Origin: Streptomyces pristinaespiralis
Lineage (GTDB): Bacteria > Actinomycetota > Actinomycetes > Streptomycetales > Streptomycetaceae
Length of the DNA stretch: 64,000 nucleotides
Assembly: GCF_001278075.1 (NCBI RefSeq)
Contig: NZ_CP011340.1
Coordinates: 1,178,001 to 1,242,000 of the forward strand
Reading direction: 5' to 3'
Positions 42,446 to 52,897 of this stretch are shown one piece after another. Both the position numbers and the translations under genes were made by a program. Below the pieces are notes generated by a model that had not been told where the DNA came from, searched no databases, and saw only the letters and a program-made list of their open reading frames with translations. Each line of letters starts with the position of its first letter. Position 1 is the first letter of the stretch.

Positions 42446-43732
42446 TCAACAGGCTTCCACCGGTTCCGCCGTGGTGATGCGATAGGCCGCACGGGTGTCG
42501 AGCAGCAGCGGGACCAGATTCCGCAGGGACTGCCGCAGCGGTACGACGGCGCCGTCGGCGACGGGCCGGGCGAGGACGCCGTGGAGAGCCAGCTCGTCCT
42601 TGACCCCCGCGTACTGGCCGGCGTCGAGACGGTAGGCGCAGGGCGGGTCCTGGATCGTCTCGTCCGGCCCCGCCGGGTCGTTGTCGGCGCCGCCGAGGTA
42701 CACCGGCCCGCGGTCCGCGAACCCGGCACGCCGGGCCGCTCCGGTTGCGGCCTCGATCCGGCCCTGCCGCTCGGCGGTGTACGCGAACAGACCGCCCAGG
42801 GCGGCGAGCTGACTGCCGACCCGGCGGCGGTGATTGAGCGCCGGGTCGGCCTTCTCCTGCGGTGTCAGCGCGTCGACGCGGCTCTCGATCAGCAGTCCCA
42901 CCGCGTGCTTGACGCCGCCGGCGTTGCGCAGGATGCGCTCCTGTCCGTCGCCCGCGGTCTGCCTGAGCGGCTCGCCGGTGACGGGGTCCGTCCAGATGCC
43001 GTACGTGCCGGTGGAGTGGCCAGCACGATTGGCGGCGGGCCGGACGTACGTCCCGGACAGGGTCTGCGCCTCACGGTGCACTGCGGCGTCGGTGTTGAGG
43101 TTCCGGGGCCACAGGTCGAACAGGTCCTTGTCGTAGTAGGGCGGTGTGGCGCCGTACTCGTGCAGGTCGTAGACGATGTCCGGCTGCCGGTCGCGGACGA
43201 CCGCCGCGATGGCCCGCCCTTCCGCGGTCCTCAGCGCGATGTGGTCGCGGTTGACGTCGACGCCGTCCGCGTTGCCCCGGGTGTCCGCGGCGCGGCCGTC
43301 GGGGTTGGCGGTGGGCAGGACGAGCACCCGCGTGCGGGCCAGCAGCCGGCGGGTCGCGTGGTCCCGCGCGAACGCGAGGTCCCGCACCGTGGTCAGGCAG
43401 GCCTCACGGCCCGACGGCTCGTCGCCGTGCTGACTGCAGATCAGCAGGACGGTGTGCGCGGACGTCGGGTTGCCGAGATGGACGAGCCGCAGCGGACGTC
43501 CCTGCCCCGTCGTGCCGATGTGCTCCACGGACATCCGTTCGCTGCCGCGGTCGACCGCGGCGAGGAAGGCCCTCTCCTCCTCCTCGCCGGTCCAGCGCGC
43601 GCCTCCGCTGTCCTCGAATCCGGTACGGGGTGTGGTGTACGCCGCCTCGGCGGGGCCGGTGACCAGCGGTACCGCGAGCGCTGCGGCGGCCGCCGTCAGG
43701 GCGAGCGTGCGGACACGGATGCGGGACGTCAT
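42446..43732 (-). CDS. Secreted M14-family zinc carboxypeptidase
   Basis: A 428-residue secreted metallopeptidase. The signal peptide ends at about AEA31. Zinc ligands are His102 and Glu105 ([10 protein letters not shown]) and His191 (DLHEYG); the catalytic Glu is probably E283 (LLIESRVD). The C-terminal 120 residues form an extra domain. ATG 43732 has GGAGG nine bases upstream. It stands alone. In 43733-43997 I see no gene or clear site. Confidence 0.92.
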   Translation of the reverse strand: MTSRIRVRTLALTAAAAALAVPLVTGPAEAAYTTPRTGFEDSGGARWTGEEEERAFLAAVDRGSERMSVEHIGTTGQGRPLRLVHLGNPTSAHTVLLICSQHGDEPSGREACLTTVRDLAFARDHATRRLLARTRVLVLPTANPDGRAADTRGNADGVDVNRDHIALRTAEGRAIAAVVRDRQPDIVYDLHEYGATPPYYDKDLFDLWPRNLNTDAAVHREAQTLSGTYVRPAANRAGHSTGTYGIWTDPVTGEPLRQTAGDGQERILRNAGGVKHAVGLLIESRVDALTPQEKADPALNHRRRVGSQLAALGGLFAYTAERQGRIEAATGAARRAGFADRGPVYLGGADNDPAGPDETIQDPPCAYRLDAGQYAGVKDELALHGVLARPVADGAVVPLRQSLRNLVPLLLDTRAAYRITTAEPVEAC

Positions 43733-43997
43733 CGGATACTGCCTCCGGGGATCCGGTCCGGTACACGTATCGGCATGGCCCCGGAAACGTACTCCGGTCG
43801 GCTGCGCCGCGACAGGGGGCGGTCAACGTCGGTTGCCGACGGTGCGGTTGGGGCAGGTCGGCCCGTCCGGCTCGCGGCAGATGTCCTGTGCGGAACCAGT
43901 CTGCACGTCTTCGTACGGTGTGGCCGGCATCCACGCCCGGCCGGTCCGACGTGCCGCCGGTCCCGCCCGGCGGCGGACCGTCGGCCGCCACCGGCGC

Positions 43998-44011
43998 TGG
44001 AAGCGCTCTCA
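43998..44011 (+). promoter_or_regulatory. LacI/CebR-type operator upstream of the regulator gene
   Basis: TGGAAGCGCTCTCA, a near-palindrome around GCGC, 89 bp before the LacI start. It matches the form of CebR-type sites (TGGGAGCGCTCCCA, from memory) and the two perfect palindromes at 47975 and 48127. Confidence 0.65.
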
Positions 44012-44099
44012 AGCTGTCGGCGGGGACGGATATCCTGGATGTCGGATCATGCCACCGACCGGCGTGCCGGAGCACCGGAGCAGACGAGGAGCGCCCGCC

Positions 44100-45125
44100 T
44101 TGACCGAGCAGACCACGGGGTCCCGCCCCACCCTGGAAGCCGTCGCGGCGCGCGCTGGCGTCTCCCGTGCCACGGCCTCCCGGGTCGTCAACGGCGGTGC
44201 GGGAGTGCGCGCACCCCTGGTCGACAAGGTGCGCAAGGCGGTCGAGGAGCTCGGGTACGTACCGAATCACGCGGCGCGCACCCTGGTCACCCGGCGCAAC
44301 GGCGCGGTGGCGGTGATCATCGCGGAGCCGGAGTTCCGGATCTTCTCCGACCCCTTCTTCGAGCAGCAGGTCAGGGGCATCAGCCGCGAGCTCACGGCGC
44401 ACGACTCCCAGCTGGTGCTGCTGTGGGTGGAGGGCCCCGGGGACCACGACCGGATCGCCCGCTACCTCGGCGGCGGGCACGTCGACGGAGCGCTCGCCTT
44501 CTCCCTCCACAACGATGATCAGCTGCCCGCGCTCATCAGCCGGACGAAGATCCCCACGGTCTTCGGCGGGCGTCCCGCCGCCGGTTCCGACCTCGCCGTG
44601 CCGTACGTGGACGCCGACAACCGCGGCGGCGCCCGGGAGGCGGTGCGCCATCTGGTCTCGCTCGGCCGCAGGAACATCGCGCACATCGCCGGCCCCCGCG
44701 ACCAGACCTCCGCGCTGGACCGCGTGGACGGCTACCACGACGTCCTCGTCGACGCCGACCCCGGGCTCTTCTGCCAGGGCGACTTCACCGAGGAGAGCGG
44801 CGCTCGCGCGATGGCCGAGCTGCTCGACCGCCGCCCCGACGTGGACGGCGTCTTCGTCTCCAACGACCTGATGGCGTCGGGCGCCCTGCGCACGCTGCGC
44901 GAGCGCGGCGTCCGGGTGCCGGAGGACGTGGCCCTGGTCGGCTTCGACGACATGGCCTCGGTCGTCGGGACGACGGAGCCGGCCATGACCACGGTGCGCC
45001 AGGACGTCGAGGGCATGGGCAGGCTGATGGTCCGGCTGCTGATGCGGCTGCTGAACGAGGCGGGCGGCGACGCCCCCGCGTCCGTCATCACCCCGACCAC
45101 ACTGGTGCGGCGGGCATCGGCCTGA
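44100..45125 (+). CDS. LacI-family repressor of the beta-glucan locus (CebR-like)
   Basis: A 341-residue regulator. The N-terminal HTH is TLEAVAARAGVSRATASRVVNG with hinge PNHAARTLVTRR, then a periplasmic-binding-protein-like sugar domain (ISRELTAHDSQLVLL, VDADNRGGAREAVRHLVSLG, VALVGFDDM). TTG 44100 has GAGGAG eight bases upstream. Operators lie before its own gene, before GH81 and before the sugar importer, so it probably represses all three until a glucan oligosaccharide binds. It ends convergently 37 bp from GH81. Confidence 0.92.
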   Translation: MTEQTTGSRPTLEAVAARAGVSRATASRVVNGGAGVRAPLVDKVRKAVEELGYVPNHAARTLVTRRNGAVAVIIAEPEFRIFSDPFFEQQVRGISRELTAHDSQLVLLWVEGPGDHDRIARYLGGGHVDGALAFSLHNDDQLPALISRTKIPTVFGGRPAAGSDLAVPYVDADNRGGAREAVRHLVSLGRRNIAHIAGPRDQTSALDRVDGYHDVLVDADPGLFCQGDFTEESGARAMAELLDRRPDVDGVFVSNDLMASGALRTLRERGVRVPEDVALVGFDDMASVVGTTEPAMTTVRQDVEGMGRLMVRLLMRLLNEAGGDAPASVITPTTLVRRASA

Positions 45126-45162
45126 TCGCCGACGCCCGCCGCGTTCCTGTGGGGGGAGCGGT

Positions 45163-47940
45163 TCAGCTGAAGGGGATCACCAGCACCGACTTGTCGGTGC
45201 CGGTCTGGAGCTTGGCGGTGCCGTTGCCGATGGCGCTCCACACCTCGAGGCGCACGGTGCCGCCGTTGAGGTTGCCGAGCGTGCCGGTGGAGGCCTTGAG
45301 GCCGCGGGACTGTGCGTACTCCTCCCAGCCGGTGACCGGGTCGGTCGCGAAGTAGTGGTACGTCTCCGTCCGCTCGAAGGTGCCGTCACCGGTGAGGTCG
45401 TAGCTGATGCGTGCCTGCTGGCCGAGTCCGACCGTGGTGCCCGCGTCGACCTGGAGCCGGAAGGCGGTCGAGGCGCCCGGGGCGAGGGTGCCGTTGACAC
45501 CCCGGATCTCGTAGACGAGCGGCTGGTACGGGGTGCCGTCGTGGTTGGCGCCGCCCGCGGAGGCGATGGTGTCGCTGCCCGCCGTGCCGCCGGTGGCCGT
45601 GGTCAGCGCGCCACCGCTGCGCAACTGGAAGGTGTTGCCCGTCGGCGGCTCCGGGTCGGGGTCGGGCTCGCCGCCGCCGGTCCCGGTGCCCGTCGCGGTG
45701 GAACGGGCGGGCACGGAGAGGGTCTTGCCGTCGGAGAAGGTCACCGTGCGGGCGGTGGCGCCGTGGTTGTGCGCGGCGTAGATCCGTGTGGTGCCCTTGG
45801 TGAAGACGGCGGACGTCGGGATGTTGCCGGTCACCGTGGTGTCGGGCGCGCCCAGGCGGTCGAGGGTGGAGATCCAGTGGTACGTGTGGGCCTTGGACTC
45901 GCCCTGCTCGGGGGTGTAGCCGGCGTGGCCCGCGTCCCACTTGGCCTTGGCCGTGGCGGGGTCGGCCAGGGACTGGAACTCCCAGAGGATGTCGCGCCAT
46001 TCGACGGCCGGGCCGCCGTTCTCGCGCTCCATCTCGGCGATGTTGCGCCGGATCGCGGCCTTCTCCCCACCGAGGTGGAGCGAACCGCCGGTCACGGGGA
46101 GGACGTTGATGCCGTGGATCTCCTCGGGGTTGGCGGTCCACCAGGTGGAGTAGGCGGCGCCGCTGCCCCAGACCATGCCGGCCGTGTCGTGGCCGAAGGA
46201 GGACGGGAAGACCTGCTCGTCGGCGTCGAACCAGTACTGGGCGATGGACTCCGCCTCCGTGGTCAGCAGGTACGTGCCGAGGTCGCGGAGCGCGGTGTCA
46301 CCGGTGGCCGAGCCCCACAGGACCAGGGCGGCGCTGAGGTTGGTGGACTCCGAGGATGACTCCTGGTTGTTGCCGGCGGCGAAGCCCTGGTGGCCGGACG
46401 CCCAGCTGTGTCCGGCGTAGATGTCGAAGCCGCGCAGGAAGGGGAAGGCCGTGTCGGTGCGGCTCGCGTTGGCGGCGTCCCGCACCAGGGTCTTGACCAT
46501 CCCGCCCCAGGCCGAGTCGGCGGCCCAGGCCTGGTCGTACTGGGCGACGATCGCCGCGGCGTAGACGTAGTAGCTGTAGTGGAAGTGGTGGTCGTTGAGC
46601 TCGGTGTCGCTGCCGTAGGAGGCCGGGTACCCGGTGAGGGTCTTCCAGTCCCTGTCGTAGCTGAACTCGTTCGCGCCGCCCGCCGTGAACCAGTCCTGGA
46701 GCCTGCCCTTGATCAGGCCGAGCAGCTTGTCGCGGGTGCCGGTCTCACCGATCTGCTCGGCCACGGGCACGAGCTGGGCGAGACGGCCGAGCGCCTTGCC
46801 GGTCCAGTAGGTGTCGGTGGCGCCGGAGAACGGGTCGGAGGCGTTCGCGACCTCGTTCAGATAGCCGCGCAGCCGGGCGGTGTCGACGGCGTCCGACTTG
46901 GGCAGGGCCGGCAGCACCGGCGAGGCCTTCTGGCTGGTGGTGAAGGAGGCGGACTCCCGCACCTTCATGGTGCCGCGCGGTGAGACGTAGGTGTGCGTCG
47001 TGAGCGGGTCCGTGGTGTTCAGCCACTGGTGGCGGTAGAGGGCCTGGAGCGTGCCGCGCTCGGTGCCCTCCTTGGCCTCCGTGGTGAGCGTGTAGGTGGC
47101 CTTGACCGTGCCGCCGGTGTAGCTCCAGGCGGCCTGGGAGCCGGTGACGAAGCTGTAGGCGTACTTCTTGTACGTCGCGAGCGCCCCCGTGGAGGGGAGG
47201 ACGGCCACGGAGAAGTAGTCCTTGGAGCCGAGGCCGGCGGTGAGGGTGGATCCGGAGATGTTCCAGTCGCTGCCGGTCGGCGCGAAGAGGGCGTAGTGGT
47301 GTCCGGCGACGGTGATGCCGAGGACGTTGCCCTGGTCGGCGAAGACGGCGGGCGCGGCGGCGGTCGTGATCTGGGCGTTGCCGCCGGAGCCCTTGGCGTA
47401 CACGAACGGCATGCCGTGGCCGATGGTGGTCCGCAGGGTGCGGGTGCCGTCGGACCAGTAGGGCGTGACGGTCCAGTCGGACCAGTCGTCGGCCTTCGTG
47501 TCGGGCGAGTTGAGGCCGGTCAGGCCGATGGTGAGGTCGCGCTTGTGGGCGAACTCGTACTGGCGGCCGTCCCCGACGATCGCGGGGGTGGTGGGGTAGC
47601 CCACGTCGAGCCCGCCGGCGGTGGCCTGGTAGGTGAGGGGGTGCCCGTACATGGGGGTCGAGTACGGGTTGTCGCCGTAGCGCTGGAAGGCGAGGGAGGA
47701 CCACCAGTCGTTGGTGGGCACCGGCCGGCTCTTGGCCGCGGCCGTCACCTTGGGCGTGACGGGCGCTCCGGTGTTGGTGGTCGGTCCGGACGTTCCGGCG
47801 GGGCGGGTGTCGGAGTAGCTGCCGGAGCCTATGGGGATCGTGGCGGCGGCCGCGGGTGCGGCGGCCGGGCCCAGGCCGACAGCGGCCAGGGCTGAGGCCA
47901 GGACCAGCGCTGCGGCCGGCCTGGTGCGGGGGGCTGGCAT
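45163..47940 (-). CDS. Secreted GH81 endo-beta-1,3-glucanase
   Basis: A 925-residue secreted enzyme that cuts beta-1,3-glucans such as laminarin and fungal wall glucan. A signal peptide ends near AAAA35. The catalytic module spans about 50-750: DHHFHYSYYVYAAA around 450-463 (catalytic Asp), HSWASG at 511-516 and NNQESSSE at 524-531 (general-base Glu). A linker GGGEPDPDPEPPTG joins a C-terminal beta-rich domain of about 150 residues, perhaps carbohydrate-binding. ATG 47940 has GAGGT eight bases upstream; the GTG at 47949 is less likely. Operator 47975-47990 overlaps its 5' leader. Confidence 0.95.
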   Translation of the reverse strand: MPAPRTRPAAALVLASALAAVGLGPAAAPAAAATIPIGSGSYSDTRPAGTSGPTTNTGAPVTPKVTAAAKSRPVPTNDWWSSLAFQRYGDNPYSTPMYGHPLTYQATAGGLDVGYPTTPAIVGDGRQYEFAHKRDLTIGLTGLNSPDTKADDWSDWTVTPYWSDGTRTLRTTIGHGMPFVYAKGSGGNAQITTAAAPAVFADQGNVLGITVAGHHYALFAPTGSDWNISGSTLTAGLGSKDYFSVAVLPSTGALATYKKYAYSFVTGSQAAWSYTGGTVKATYTLTTEAKEGTERGTLQALYRHQWLNTTDPLTTHTYVSPRGTMKVRESASFTTSQKASPVLPALPKSDAVDTARLRGYLNEVANASDPFSGATDTYWTGKALGRLAQLVPVAEQIGETGTRDKLLGLIKGRLQDWFTAGGANEFSYDRDWKTLTGYPASYGSDTELNDHHFHYSYYVYAAAIVAQYDQAWAADSAWGGMVKTLVRDAANASRTDTAFPFLRGFDIYAGHSWASGHQGFAAGNNQESSSESTNLSAALVLWGSATGDTALRDLGTYLLTTEAESIAQYWFDADEQVFPSSFGHDTAGMVWGSGAAYSTWWTANPEEIHGINVLPVTGGSLHLGGEKAAIRRNIAEMERENGGPAVEWRDILWEFQSLADPATAKAKWDAGHAGYTPEQGESKAHTYHWISTLDRLGAPDTTVTGNIPTSAVFTKGTTRIYAAHNHGATARTVTFSDGKTLSVPARSTATGTGTGGGEPDPDPEPPTGNTFQLRSGGALTTATGGTAGSDTIASAGGANHDGTPYQPLVYEIRGVNGTLAPGASTAFRLQVDAGTTVGLGQQARISYDLTGDGTFERTETYHYFATDPVTGWEEYAQSRGLKASTGTLGNLNGGTVRLEVWSAIGNGTAKLQTGTDKSVLVIPFS

Positions 47941-47974
47941 GAACGGCACCTCAAGTCATCACGGGTAGGGGTGG

Positions 47975-48028
47975 CTGAGAGCGCTCTCAGATGGCCGAAA
48001 CGTAAAACCCCCGAAACACAAGTGTCAA
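47975..48028 (-). promoter_or_regulatory. GH81 promoter with downstream LacI operator
   Basis: On the minus strand, TTGACA (48028-48023) and TTACGT (48005-48000) are 17 bp apart. A perfect 16-bp palindrome CTGAGAGCGCTCTCAG (47975-47990) follows the -10, where a bound repressor would block initiation or elongation. Confidence 0.75.
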
Positions 48029-48126
48029 TAGACCGAACACACCTGGGAGTTGATACCCGAGTCCAGACCGTTATGTCTTCGAGTCTTGACGCGAAGAGTC
48101 ACCGGAGGGCACGCTCCAAGCGCATA

Positions 48127-48144
48127 TTTGAGAGCGCTCTCAAA
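48127..48144 (+). promoter_or_regulatory. LacI operator before the sugar importer genes
   Basis: A perfect 18-bp palindrome, TTTGAGAGCGCTCTCAAA, 38 bp upstream of the binding-protein ATG, overlapping CATATT (48123-48128), a possible -10 element. Confidence 0.85.
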
Positions 48145-48181
48145 CGCTCTCGTCCCACCCCGAAGCCAAGGGAGGCTTCCC

Positions 48182-49486
48182 ATGCCCATAGCCAGAGCCG
48201 CCAAAAGGGCCGCCGTCCGCCTGGGTGCGGTCGCGCTCGCCGGGGCCCTGCTCGCCGCCTGCGGGTCCGGCTCCTCGGACACCGCCTCCGACGGCGAGGG
48301 CGGGAAGGTCACGCTCACCGTCGACCTCTTCGGTTCCTTCGGCTACAAGGAGGCCGGCCTCTACGCGGAGTACCAGAAGCTGCACCCGAACATCACGATC
48401 AAGCAGACCGACACCGAGGACGAGGCCGACTACTGGAAGTCGCTGCAGACCCGGCTCGCCGGCGGCGGCGGCCTCGCGGACGTCCAGGGCATCGAGGTCG
48501 GCCGGATCGCGTCGGTCACCCAGCAGCAGGCCGACAAGTTCGAGGACCTGAAGAAGTACGGCGCGGACAAGCTGAAGAGCCAGTTCGCGGACGCCAAGTG
48601 GGCCGCCGCCACGACGAAGGACGGCGCCGTCCTCGGTCTCGGCACCGACGTCGGCCCCGAGGCCATGTGCTACCGCACCGACCTGTTCAAGCAGGCCGGG
48701 CTGCCGACCGACCGCGAGGAACTCGCGAAGAAGTGGTCGACCTGGGAGGGCTACCTCGAGCTGGGCAAGCAGTACAAGGCCAAGGCACCCGCCAAGAGCG
48801 CCTGGCTGGACAGCGTCGGCAGCCTCTTCTCGATCATGATCGGCCAGGAGGAGGAGCGTTACTACGACGCCTCCGGAAAGCTGATCTGGGAGACCAACCC
48901 GGCGCTGAAGACCGCCTGGGACACGTCCGTCAAGGCGGCGGAGGGCGACCTGAGCGCCAAGCTCGACCAGTGGTCACCGCAGTGGAACCAGGCCTTCGCG
49001 GCCGGTTCCTTCGCCACCATCCCCTGCCCCGCCTGGATGCTCGGCTACATCAAGGGCCAGGCCGGTGACGCGGGCAAGGGCAAGTGGGACATCGCGAAGC
49101 TGCCCGGCGGCGCGGGCAACTGGGGCGGCTCCTACCTCTCCGTGCCGCGCGCGGCCAAGCACAAGAAGGAGGCGTACGAGCTGATCCAGTGGCTCACCGC
49201 CCCCGAGCAGCAGGCCAAGCTCTTCCAGAAGCAGGGCAACTTCCCCTCCTCCACGGGCGCGATCGAGAAGGTCGCCGGCGCCACGGACCCCTACTTCTCC
49301 GGCGCGCCGATCGGGCAGATCTTCGGTGACGCGGCCAAGGCGGCCCCGGTCCAGGTCCTCGGTGTGCACGACCAGAACGTCAACCAGCAGATCACCAACG
49401 CGCTGAGCGAGGTCGAGCGCAAGGGCATCTCGTCCGAGAAGGCGTGGGGCAACGCGAAGAAGGGCGTCGAGAACACCATCGGCTGA
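48182..49486 (+). CDS. Sugar-binding lipoprotein of a family 1 ABC importer
   Basis: A 434-residue lipoprotein capturing glucan oligosaccharides outside the cell. The basic signal peptide ends in lipobox LLAAC near residue 23. The family 1 fold shows TVDLFGSFGYKEAGLYAEYQ and WGGSYLSVPRAAKHKKEAYELIQWL. GGGAGG lies eight bases before the ATG. It is followed by a hairpin and two permease genes; no ATPase gene is present, so a shared MsiK-type ATPase encoded elsewhere is expected, as in other Streptomyces sugar importers. Confidence 0.93.
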   Translation: MPIARAAKRAAVRLGAVALAGALLAACGSGSSDTASDGEGGKVTLTVDLFGSFGYKEAGLYAEYQKLHPNITIKQTDTEDEADYWKSLQTRLAGGGGLADVQGIEVGRIASVTQQQADKFEDLKKYGADKLKSQFADAKWAAATTKDGAVLGLGTDVGPEAMCYRTDLFKQAGLPTDREELAKKWSTWEGYLELGKQYKAKAPAKSAWLDSVGSLFSIMIGQEEERYYDASGKLIWETNPALKTAWDTSVKAAEGDLSAKLDQWSPQWNQAFAAGSFATIPCPAWMLGYIKGQAGDAGKGKWDIAKLPGGAGNWGGSYLSVPRAAKHKKEAYELIQWLTAPEQQAKLFQKQGNFPSSTGAIEKVAGATDPYFSGAPIGQIFGDAAKAAPVQVLGVHDQNVNQQITNALSEVERKGISSEKAWGNAKKGVENTIG

Positions 49487-49501
49487 CGCCGCCGAGCAAC
49501 T

Positions 49502-49554
49502 CCTTCGGGCCGGTCCGCATCCCGACCACTCCCCGCACCGGACCGGCCCGAAGG
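49502..49554 (+). terminator. Intra-operon hairpin after the binding-protein gene
   Basis: Perfect 16-bp stem (49502-49517 with 49539-49554), 21-base loop, between the binding-protein gene and the first permease gene. It probably causes partial termination or protects upstream mRNA, favouring excess binding protein. Confidence 0.75.
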
Positions 49555-49593
49555 CCCCCGCCCCGTACCGACTCATCCTCGAAGGGCCGCACC

Positions 49594-50541
49594 GTGACCC
49601 TCACCGCTTCCGCGAAGCCGGTCTCGCCGCCCCGGCCGCCGGCCGTGCGGCGCGCCTGGCGCAAGGTCTCGCCGTACGCCTACATAGCCCCGTTCTTCAC
49701 GCTGTTCGCCGCCTTCGGGCTCTTCCCGCTGGTCTACACGGCGTTCGTCTCGCTCTACCGGGTGGAGCTGCAGACCCCGGGCGACATGGAGTGGCGCGGG
49801 CTCGGCAACTACACCGCGCTGTTCGGCGACGAGTTCTTCTGGACCGCACTGCGCAACACGTTCACCATCGGTGTGATCTCCACCGTGCCGCAGTTGGTGA
49901 TGGCCCTGGGCCTGGCCCACCTGCTCAACTACCGGCTTCGAGGCCGCACCTTCCTGCGGACCGCGATGCTGCTGCCGTACGCCACCTCCGTGGCCGCCGC
50001 CACTCTGGTCTTCGCCCAGCTGTTCGGCCGCGACTTCGGGCTCATCAACTACGTGCTGGGACTGGTCGGTTTCGGCCCGGTCGACTGGCAGACCGGCACC
50101 GTCGCCTCGCAGATCGCCGTCTCCACCATCGTCATCTGGCGCTGGACCGGCTACAACGCGCTGATCTACCTGGCGGGCATGCAGTCCATCCCGAGCGAGC
50201 TGTACGAGGCGGCGGAGGTGGACGGCGCCTCACGATGGCGACAGTTCTTCCACGTCACGCTCCCGGGACTGCGCCCCACGATCCTGTTCACCGTGGTCGT
50301 CTCCACGATCGGCGCCACCCAGCTCTTCGGTGAGCCGCTGCTCTTCGAGGGCTCCATCTCCGGCGGCATCTCGCACCAGTACCAGACGCTCGGCCTGTAC
50401 ATGTACGAGCAGGGCTGGGGCTTCTTCCACTTGGGCCGTGCCGCCGCCATCGCCTGGGTGATGTTCCTGCTGATCCTGGTGCTCGTCGGGGCCAACGCCC
50501 TGATCGCGCGCCGCCGTTCCCGCAAGGAGGCCGGCCGATGA
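49594..50541 (+). CDS. Sugar ABC importer permease 1 (MalF-like)
   Basis: A 315-residue inner-membrane subunit with six helices after a basic N-terminus ([22 protein letters not shown] is helix 1 in outline) and the EAA loop [20 protein letters not shown] that contacts the ATPase. It starts at GTG 49594 with GAAGGG upstream, and its stop overlaps the next ATG (ATGA). Confidence 0.93.
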   Translation: MTLTASAKPVSPPRPPAVRRAWRKVSPYAYIAPFFTLFAAFGLFPLVYTAFVSLYRVELQTPGDMEWRGLGNYTALFGDEFFWTALRNTFTIGVISTVPQLVMALGLAHLLNYRLRGRTFLRTAMLLPYATSVAAATLVFAQLFGRDFGLINYVLGLVGFGPVDWQTGTVASQIAVSTIVIWRWTGYNALIYLAGMQSIPSELYEAAEVDGASRWRQFFHVTLPGLRPTILFTVVVSTIGATQLFGEPLLFEGSISGGISHQYQTLGLYMYEQGWGFFHLGRAAAIAWVMFLLILVLVGANALIARRRSRKEAGR

Positions 50542-51446
50542 CCGTGCTCGCCGAACCGCCGACGAAGCAGCCGGCCACCGACAAGCGGCAGCTGCCGGGG
50601 CGCCGCAGGCGGAAGTCGGGCGCGGGCCGCACGATGAAGGGCGGCAAGCTCGCCTACGCCATCCTGATCGCCGCCGTACTGGTCTCCGCCTTCCCGTTCT
50701 ACTGGACGATCGTCGCAGCCAGCCGCTCCAACGCCGACCTGGCGAAGGTCCCGCCGACGCTGCTGCCCGGCCCCAACCTGATCCGCAACTTCGAGGCGGT
50801 GATGGAGGAGGCGGACATCGGCAAGGCGTTGGTCAACTCCTTCATCGTCTCCGGCTCCATCACCGTCGGCACCGTCCTGTGCTGCACGCTCGCCGGCTTC
50901 GCCTTCGCCAAACTGCGCTTCCGCGGCCGTGGCGCACTGCTCGCGATCACGGTCGGCACCATGATGATCCCGCCGCAGCTGGGCGTCATCCCGCTGTTCA
51001 TGCTGATCGCCGAACTCCAGTGGGTGAACCAGCTCCAGGCGGTGATCCTGCCCGGACTGGTGTCCGCCTTCGGCGTCTTCTTCATGCGCCAGTACCTCGT
51101 GCAGTCGCTGCCGGACGAACTGATCGAGGCGGCCCGCGTGGACGGCGCCTCCACGGCCAGGATCTTCTGGTCGATCGTGGTGCCGATCGCGCGGCCCGGC
51201 ATGGCCGTGCTCGGGATGCTGACCTTCATGGCCGCCTGGAACGACTTCTTCTGGCCGATCGTCGCGCTCTCCTCGCAGGAACCGACCGTCCAGGTGGCGC
51301 TGCGCCAGCTCGGCGGCGGCTACGTCCACGACCAGTCCGTGATCATGGCGGGCACCCTGCTGGGCACGCTCCCCGTGCTGCTGGTCTTCGGCCTGCTCGG
51401 CCGCCAGATCGTCGGCGGCATCATGCAGGGCGCGGTCAAGGGCTGA
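50538..51446 (+). CDS. Sugar ABC importer permease 2 (MalG-like)
   Basis: A 302-residue partner permease with six helices and the EAA loop [21 protein letters not shown] basic, Pro-rich N-terminal tail of about 35 residues precedes the first helix. It overlaps permease 1 by 4 bp and lies 50 bp upstream of the GH1 gene. Confidence 0.94.
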   Translation: MTVLAEPPTKQPATDKRQLPGRRRRKSGAGRTMKGGKLAYAILIAAVLVSAFPFYWTIVAASRSNADLAKVPPTLLPGPNLIRNFEAVMEEADIGKALVNSFIVSGSITVGTVLCCTLAGFAFAKLRFRGRGALLAITVGTMMIPPQLGVIPLFMLIAELQWVNQLQAVILPGLVSAFGVFFMRQYLVQSLPDELIEAARVDGASTARIFWSIVVPIARPGMAVLGMLTFMAAWNDFFWPIVALSSQEPTVQVALRQLGGGYVHDQSVIMAGTLLGTLPVLLVFGLLGRQIVGGIMQGAVKG

Positions 51447-51496
51447 CCGATCCACCGCCTCCGCACCGACGTCTCACTCCTTGGGAGTTCCACCTC

Positions 51497-52897
51497 ATGA
51501 CCGCGCTCGACGCACGCCCCGACGCCACGACGACACTCCGGTTCCCCACCGGATTCCGCTGGGGCACCGCCACCGCCGCCTACCAGATCGAGGGCGCGGC
51601 CGCCGAGGACGGCCGTACCCCCTCCATCTGGGACACGTTCAGCCGTACCCCGGGCAAGGTCCGAAACGGCGACACCGGCGACATCGCCGCCGACCACTAC
51701 CACCGGATGCACGAGGACGTCGCCCTCATGCGCCGTCTCGGAGTCACCGACTACCGGTTCTCGATCGCCTGGCCGCGGGTGCAGCCCACCGGCCGCGGCC
51801 CCGCCGTGCAGAAGGGCCTCGACTTCTACCGCCGGCTCGTCGACGAACTGCGCGACGCCGGCATCCGGCCCGTGGCCACGCTCTACCACTGGGACCTGCC
51901 GCAGGAGCTGGAGGACGCGGGCGGCTGGCCGCAGCGCGAGACCGCGCAGCGCTTCGGCGAGTACGCGGGGATCATGGCCGAGGCGCTCGGCGACCGGGTC
52001 GCGACCTGGACGACGCTCAACGAGCCGTGGTGCGCCGCCTTCCTCGGTTACGGCAGCGGGGAGCACGCCCCGGGCCGCACCTCTCCCCTGGCGTCGCTGC
52101 GCGCCGCGCACCACCTGAACCTGGCGCACGGCTGGGCCGCGCAGGTGCTGCGCGCCGAACTGCCGCCGTCCGCCGAGGTGTCGCTGACGCTCAACCTCCA
52201 CGCCGTGCGGGCGCACTCCGACTCGGCCGCCGACCTGGACGCGGCCCGCCGTATCGACGCGGTGGGCAACCGCATCTTCCTCGACCCGGTCTTCCGCGGC
52301 CGGCTCCCCGAGGACCTGGTCAGGGACACGTCTCCGGTCACCGACTGGTCGTTCGTCCTCGACGGGGACCTGGACGTGGCCTCCACGCCGATCGACTCAC
52401 TGGGCATCAACTACTACTCCCCCACCGTCGTCGCCGCGGGATCCAGCGCGGCGGCCCCCTCTCCGTGGGCGGGCGCCGAGCAGCACGTGCGGTTCCTGCC
52501 CGCGCCCGGGCCGCGCACCGCGATGGACTGGCCGGTCGACGCCGACGGGCTGCACGAGCTGCTGATCCGGCTGCGCGACGACCTGCCGGGCGTACCCCTG
52601 GTGATCACCGAGAACGGTGCCGCGTACGACGACTACGCCGACCCGTCCGGCGAGGTGAAGGACCCCGAGCGGGTGGCCTACCTGCACGCGCACCTGTCGG
52701 CGGTGCACCGGGCGATCGCGGACGGCGCCGACGTGCGCGGCTACTTCCTGTGGTCGCTGCTCGACAACTTCGAGTGGGCGTACGGCTACAGCAAGCGGTT
52801 CGGCATCGTGCACGTCGACTTCGCCACCCAGCGCCGCACCTTCAAGGACAGTGCGCGCTGGTACGCGTCGGTCATCGAGCGCGGGGGCCTGGTCTGA
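51497..52897 (+). CDS. GH1 beta-glucosidase
   Basis: A 466-residue cytoplasmic enzyme (no signal peptide) that hydrolyses imported beta-glucosides to glucose. The acid/base is Glu176 in TLNEPWC, the nucleophile Glu372 in ITENG, and the N-terminal signature is [15 protein letters not shown]. It completes the locus: extracellular GH81, importer, intracellular GH1. Its last 26 bp overlap the convergent MpaB-type gene. Confidence 0.95.
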   Translation: MTALDARPDATTTLRFPTGFRWGTATAAYQIEGAAAEDGRTPSIWDTFSRTPGKVRNGDTGDIAADHYHRMHEDVALMRRLGVTDYRFSIAWPRVQPTGRGPAVQKGLDFYRRLVDELRDAGIRPVATLYHWDLPQELEDAGGWPQRETAQRFGEYAGIMAEALGDRVATWTTLNEPWCAAFLGYGSGEHAPGRTSPLASLRAAHHLNLAHGWAAQVLRAELPPSAEVSLTLNLHAVRAHSDSAADLDAARRIDAVGNRIFLDPVFRGRLPEDLVRDTSPVTDWSFVLDGDLDVASTPIDSLGINYYSPTVVAAGSSAAAPSPWAGAEQHVRFLPAPGPRTAMDWPVDADGLHELLIRLRDDLPGVPLVITENGAAYDDYADPSGEVKDPERVAYLHAHLSAVHRAIADGADVRGYFLWSLLDNFEWAYGYSKRFGIVHVDFATQRRTFKDSARWYASVIERGGLV

